From: JBOICV01 sp050740255
GTDB taxonomy: Bacteria; Pseudomonadota; Gammaproteobacteria; Nevskiales; JBOICV01
Assembly (NCBI GenBank): GCA_050740255.1
Contig: JBOICV010000048.1
Location: forward strand, 1-5,748
Reading direction: 5' to 3'
DNA length: 5,748 bases
In this document: in pieces, positions 5,690 to 5,748 of the stretch
Position numbering within the stretch: the first letter of the stretch is position 1
Layout of the letters: each line of letters starts with the position of its first letter
The notes under the pieces: model-generated
What the model saw: the letters and a program-made list of their open reading frames with translations, nothing else
Told to the model about the DNA's origin: nothing
The model's database searches: none
Program-made: the position numbers and the translations under genes

Positions 5690-5729
5690 CCCTCTCCCCC
5701 ACTGTTGGGGGAGAGGGTTGGGGTGAGGG
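5690..5729. repeat. REP-like palindromic repeat, copy 2, upstream of dnaJ
   Basis: The plus strand has a 12-bp perfect stem, CCCTCTCCCCCA (5690-5701) with TGGGGGAGAGGG (5706-5717) around CTGT, followed by TTGGGGTGAGGG. The reverse complement starts CCCTCACCCCAACCC, so it is the same family as 3939-3971 in opposite orientation and with a longer stem. It lies in the dnaJ leader or intergenic region and could act as an mRNA-stabilising or readthrough-damping hairpin. No U-run follows the hairpin on the dnaJ-coding strand (it is followed by GTGATTTC). Confidence 0.85.
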
Positions 5730-5748
5730 GGAGCGGCGCCGAAACCCC

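Noticed and set aside
5669..5748. The end of dnaK or a heat-shock sigma factor promoter upstream of dnaJ
   Set aside because: No frame resembles the DnaK C-terminus and no convincing sigma32 -35/-10 pair is present; the 80 nt are mostly repeat.

Overview
The window is about 60% GC and reads as a conserved housekeeping locus of a proteobacterium, most likely a betaproteobacterium. That placement rests on protein resemblance and on the dnaJ - dapB - carA - carB gene order recalled from memory. All seven recognisable genes lie on the minus strand, so transcription runs from high to low coordinates.

In transcription order, a short upstream region (5669-5748) holds a palindromic repeat just ahead of dnaJ. 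Then come dnaJ (DnaJ/Hsp40 co-chaperone), a YciA-like hotdog-fold acyl-CoA thioesterase starting 9 nt after the dnaJ stop, and an 83-nt gap with a second, oppositely oriented copy of the same repeat. These are followed by dapB (lysine/diaminopimelate pathway), a small predicted lipoprotein of unknown function, mscL (large mechanosensitive channel), carA, and the first 257 codons of carB, which runs off the window at position 1. carA has its own sigma70-type promoter and a leader hairpin just downstream of mscL, and it overlaps carB by 8 nt. Functionally the locus joins chaperone, diaminopimelate/lysine, envelope and arginine/pyrimidine genes. It is not one pathway, and at least two transcription units are likely: dnaJ through mscL, and carAB.

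The most interesting feature is inside carA. The linker between the two CarA domains is replaced or enlarged by a roughly 107-bp palindromic element (1338-1444), with 20-bp perfect inverted arms and a 15-bp tandem duplication at one end. It resembles the 'AATGGGGTC(A/G)GAGTCGA' palindromic repeats found dispersed in many proteobacterial genomes. The reading frame is kept, so CarA gains about 26 residues relative to E. coli while its catalytic residues stay intact. Two further palindromes of a different repeat family ('CCCTCACCC..ACCCTCTCCC' with its hairpin) sit in inverted orientation on either side of dnaJ plus the thioesterase gene, and one supplies the purine-rich tract where the dapB ribosome binding site should be.

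I found no tRNA, rRNA, CRISPR array, intact insertion sequence, transposase gene or phage gene. No stretch over 300 bases lacks a gene.
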